Shown here one piece after another: positions 63,462-64,000 of a stretch of DNA of 64,000 nt (its first letter is position 1; every line of letters starts with the position of its first letter). A program made the position numbers and the translations under genes. The notes below the pieces were generated by a model. The model was not told where the DNA came from and made no database searches. It saw nothing but the letters and a program-made list of their open reading frames with translations. Source of the DNA: Croceivirga sp009797885 (GTDB lineage: Bacteria; Bacteroidota; Bacteroidia; Flavobacteriales; Flavobacteriaceae); contig AP035880.1 of assembly GCA_045866215.1 (NCBI GenBank), positions 248,001-312,000 of the forward strand, in the 5' to 3' direction.

Positions 63462-64000
63462 GCGTTTTAAAGGTTGCCGTAGGTGACCAATCGCTCCAAT
63501 TTAAGTATTGATCGCGATAACGGACTCTCCAAAAGTACTGGGTGCTTTTCTCCAATCTTTTGGTCGGTTCATCCGTCAGGTCATCATTTTGTTGTCTATT
63601 CTCCTTGTAGTACCAGTTTTCATATTGTTTCCAACTATCCAATACCAATGCTTCAAAAGAAGGATCCGTACTTACCTGCCAATGTGAAGCCGCATGAAAA
63701 GCACTTTCAAAATCACTTTTGAATGGCTTCGCCCTAAGCAAAGCCCCAGTTATTTCAACCACTTTGCCATTGGTAGGTGATAGACCGTTTGGGGTATTTG
63801 GCTTTTTTTCTTTCTTAAATATGGTGATGCTATCCGTCAGCAAATTGTTCCTGAACATGGCTTCGTTGCCCCTACTTACCCGTTTTAAGGTCATTTTTGC
63901 GTTTTGCGGATCGGTATTGTTCACCTCAACCATGACAAAACCGTAATCGTCATCACTAAAGGTAAATTCGTCATAATCACGACCTTCAAACTCACCCCAA
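63457..64000 (-). CDS. 3' end of a minus-strand gene, Fn3-like C-terminus (partial)
   Basis: The frame stays open from the stop at 63457 to the right edge (181 codons) without needing a start. Upstream residues read WGEFEGRDYDEFTFSDDDYG before the internal Met at 63933. The C-terminal 90 residues resemble a fibronectin type III-like fold often seen at the end of secreted enzymes: HWQVSTDPSFEALVLDSWKQ and STQYFWRVRYRDQYLNWSDW, ending SPTATFKTQ. A calcineurin-like phosphoesterase or another exported hydrolase is possible, but the catalytic part is outside the window. Convergent with the phosphopantetheinyl transferase gene. Confidence 0.6.
   Translation of the reverse strand, partial: WGEFEGRDYDEFTFSDDDYGFVMVEVNNTDPQNAKMTLKRVSRGNEAMFRNNLLTDSITIFKKEKKPNTPNGLSPTNGKVVEITGALLRAKPFKSDFESAFHAASHWQVSTDPSFEALVLDSWKQYENWYYKENRQQNDDLTDEPTKRLEKSTQYFWRVRYRDQYLNWSDWSPTATFKTQ

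Overview
The window comes from a bacterium of the phylum Bacteroidetes, most likely a marine member of the Flavobacteriaceae. The signs are type IX secretion sorting domains of the gliding-motility type, a TonB receptor with a carboxypeptidase-like N-terminal domain, a PadR/PspC/DUF2807 operon, a Bacteroidetes-type promoter (TTTG-N21-TATATTTG) and the Bacteroidetes/spirochaete/Chlamydia style of V-ATPase operon. Genus cannot be fixed from the sequence alone.

Layout. 0-1.2 kb: start of an acyl-CoA dehydrogenase gene (runs off the left edge) and a Crp/Fnr regulator with a TTG start. 1.6-21 kb: two paralogous giant secreted proteins (4102 and 1926 aa) built from DUF285/BspA-like repeats, Ig-like (HYR-like) repeats and a type B T9SS C-terminal domain. 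Their upstream leaders are also homologous, and three copies of a 175-bp intergenic repeat lie between them. 22-27 kb: DUF4870 protein, SnoaL-like protein, PadR-PspC-DUF2807 operon and a lipocalin-like secreted protein. 27-30 kb: trxB, a BLUF blue-light sensor and a Na/Pi symporter. 30-43 kb: two divergent energy operons, each headed by a universal stress protein gene: usp-sdhCAB on the minus strand and usp(TPR)-V-ATPase (A, B, E, DUF2764, D, I, K) on the plus strand. 43-48 kb: a two-component system and phosphoenolpyruvate carboxylase.

48-63.3 kb holds the most striking locus, a compact non-ribosomal peptide cluster in two divergent arms. Minus arm: free-standing carrier protein, NRPS of 1383 aa, small His-rich protein, TonB-dependent receptor. 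Plus arm: HupE/UreJ-like membrane protein, NRPS C-A fragment, GAMT-like methyltransferase, A(C-terminal part)-PCP-TE protein, Sfp-type phosphopantetheinyl transferase. Both adenylation domains are interrupted at the same loop between core motifs A8 and A9. In one, the insert is a fused zinc-finger/PP-loop ATP pyrophosphatase domain (SGGKDS) and the specificity code reads DLTKIGEVGK (asparagine-like). In the other, the domain is split over two genes with a methyltransferase gene between them. The thioesterase has Cys instead of Ser as nucleophile. The TonB receptor and HupE neighbours suggest, by inference only, that the product is a metal-binding or imported small peptide.

The right edge carries the 3' end of a minus-strand gene of uncertain family.
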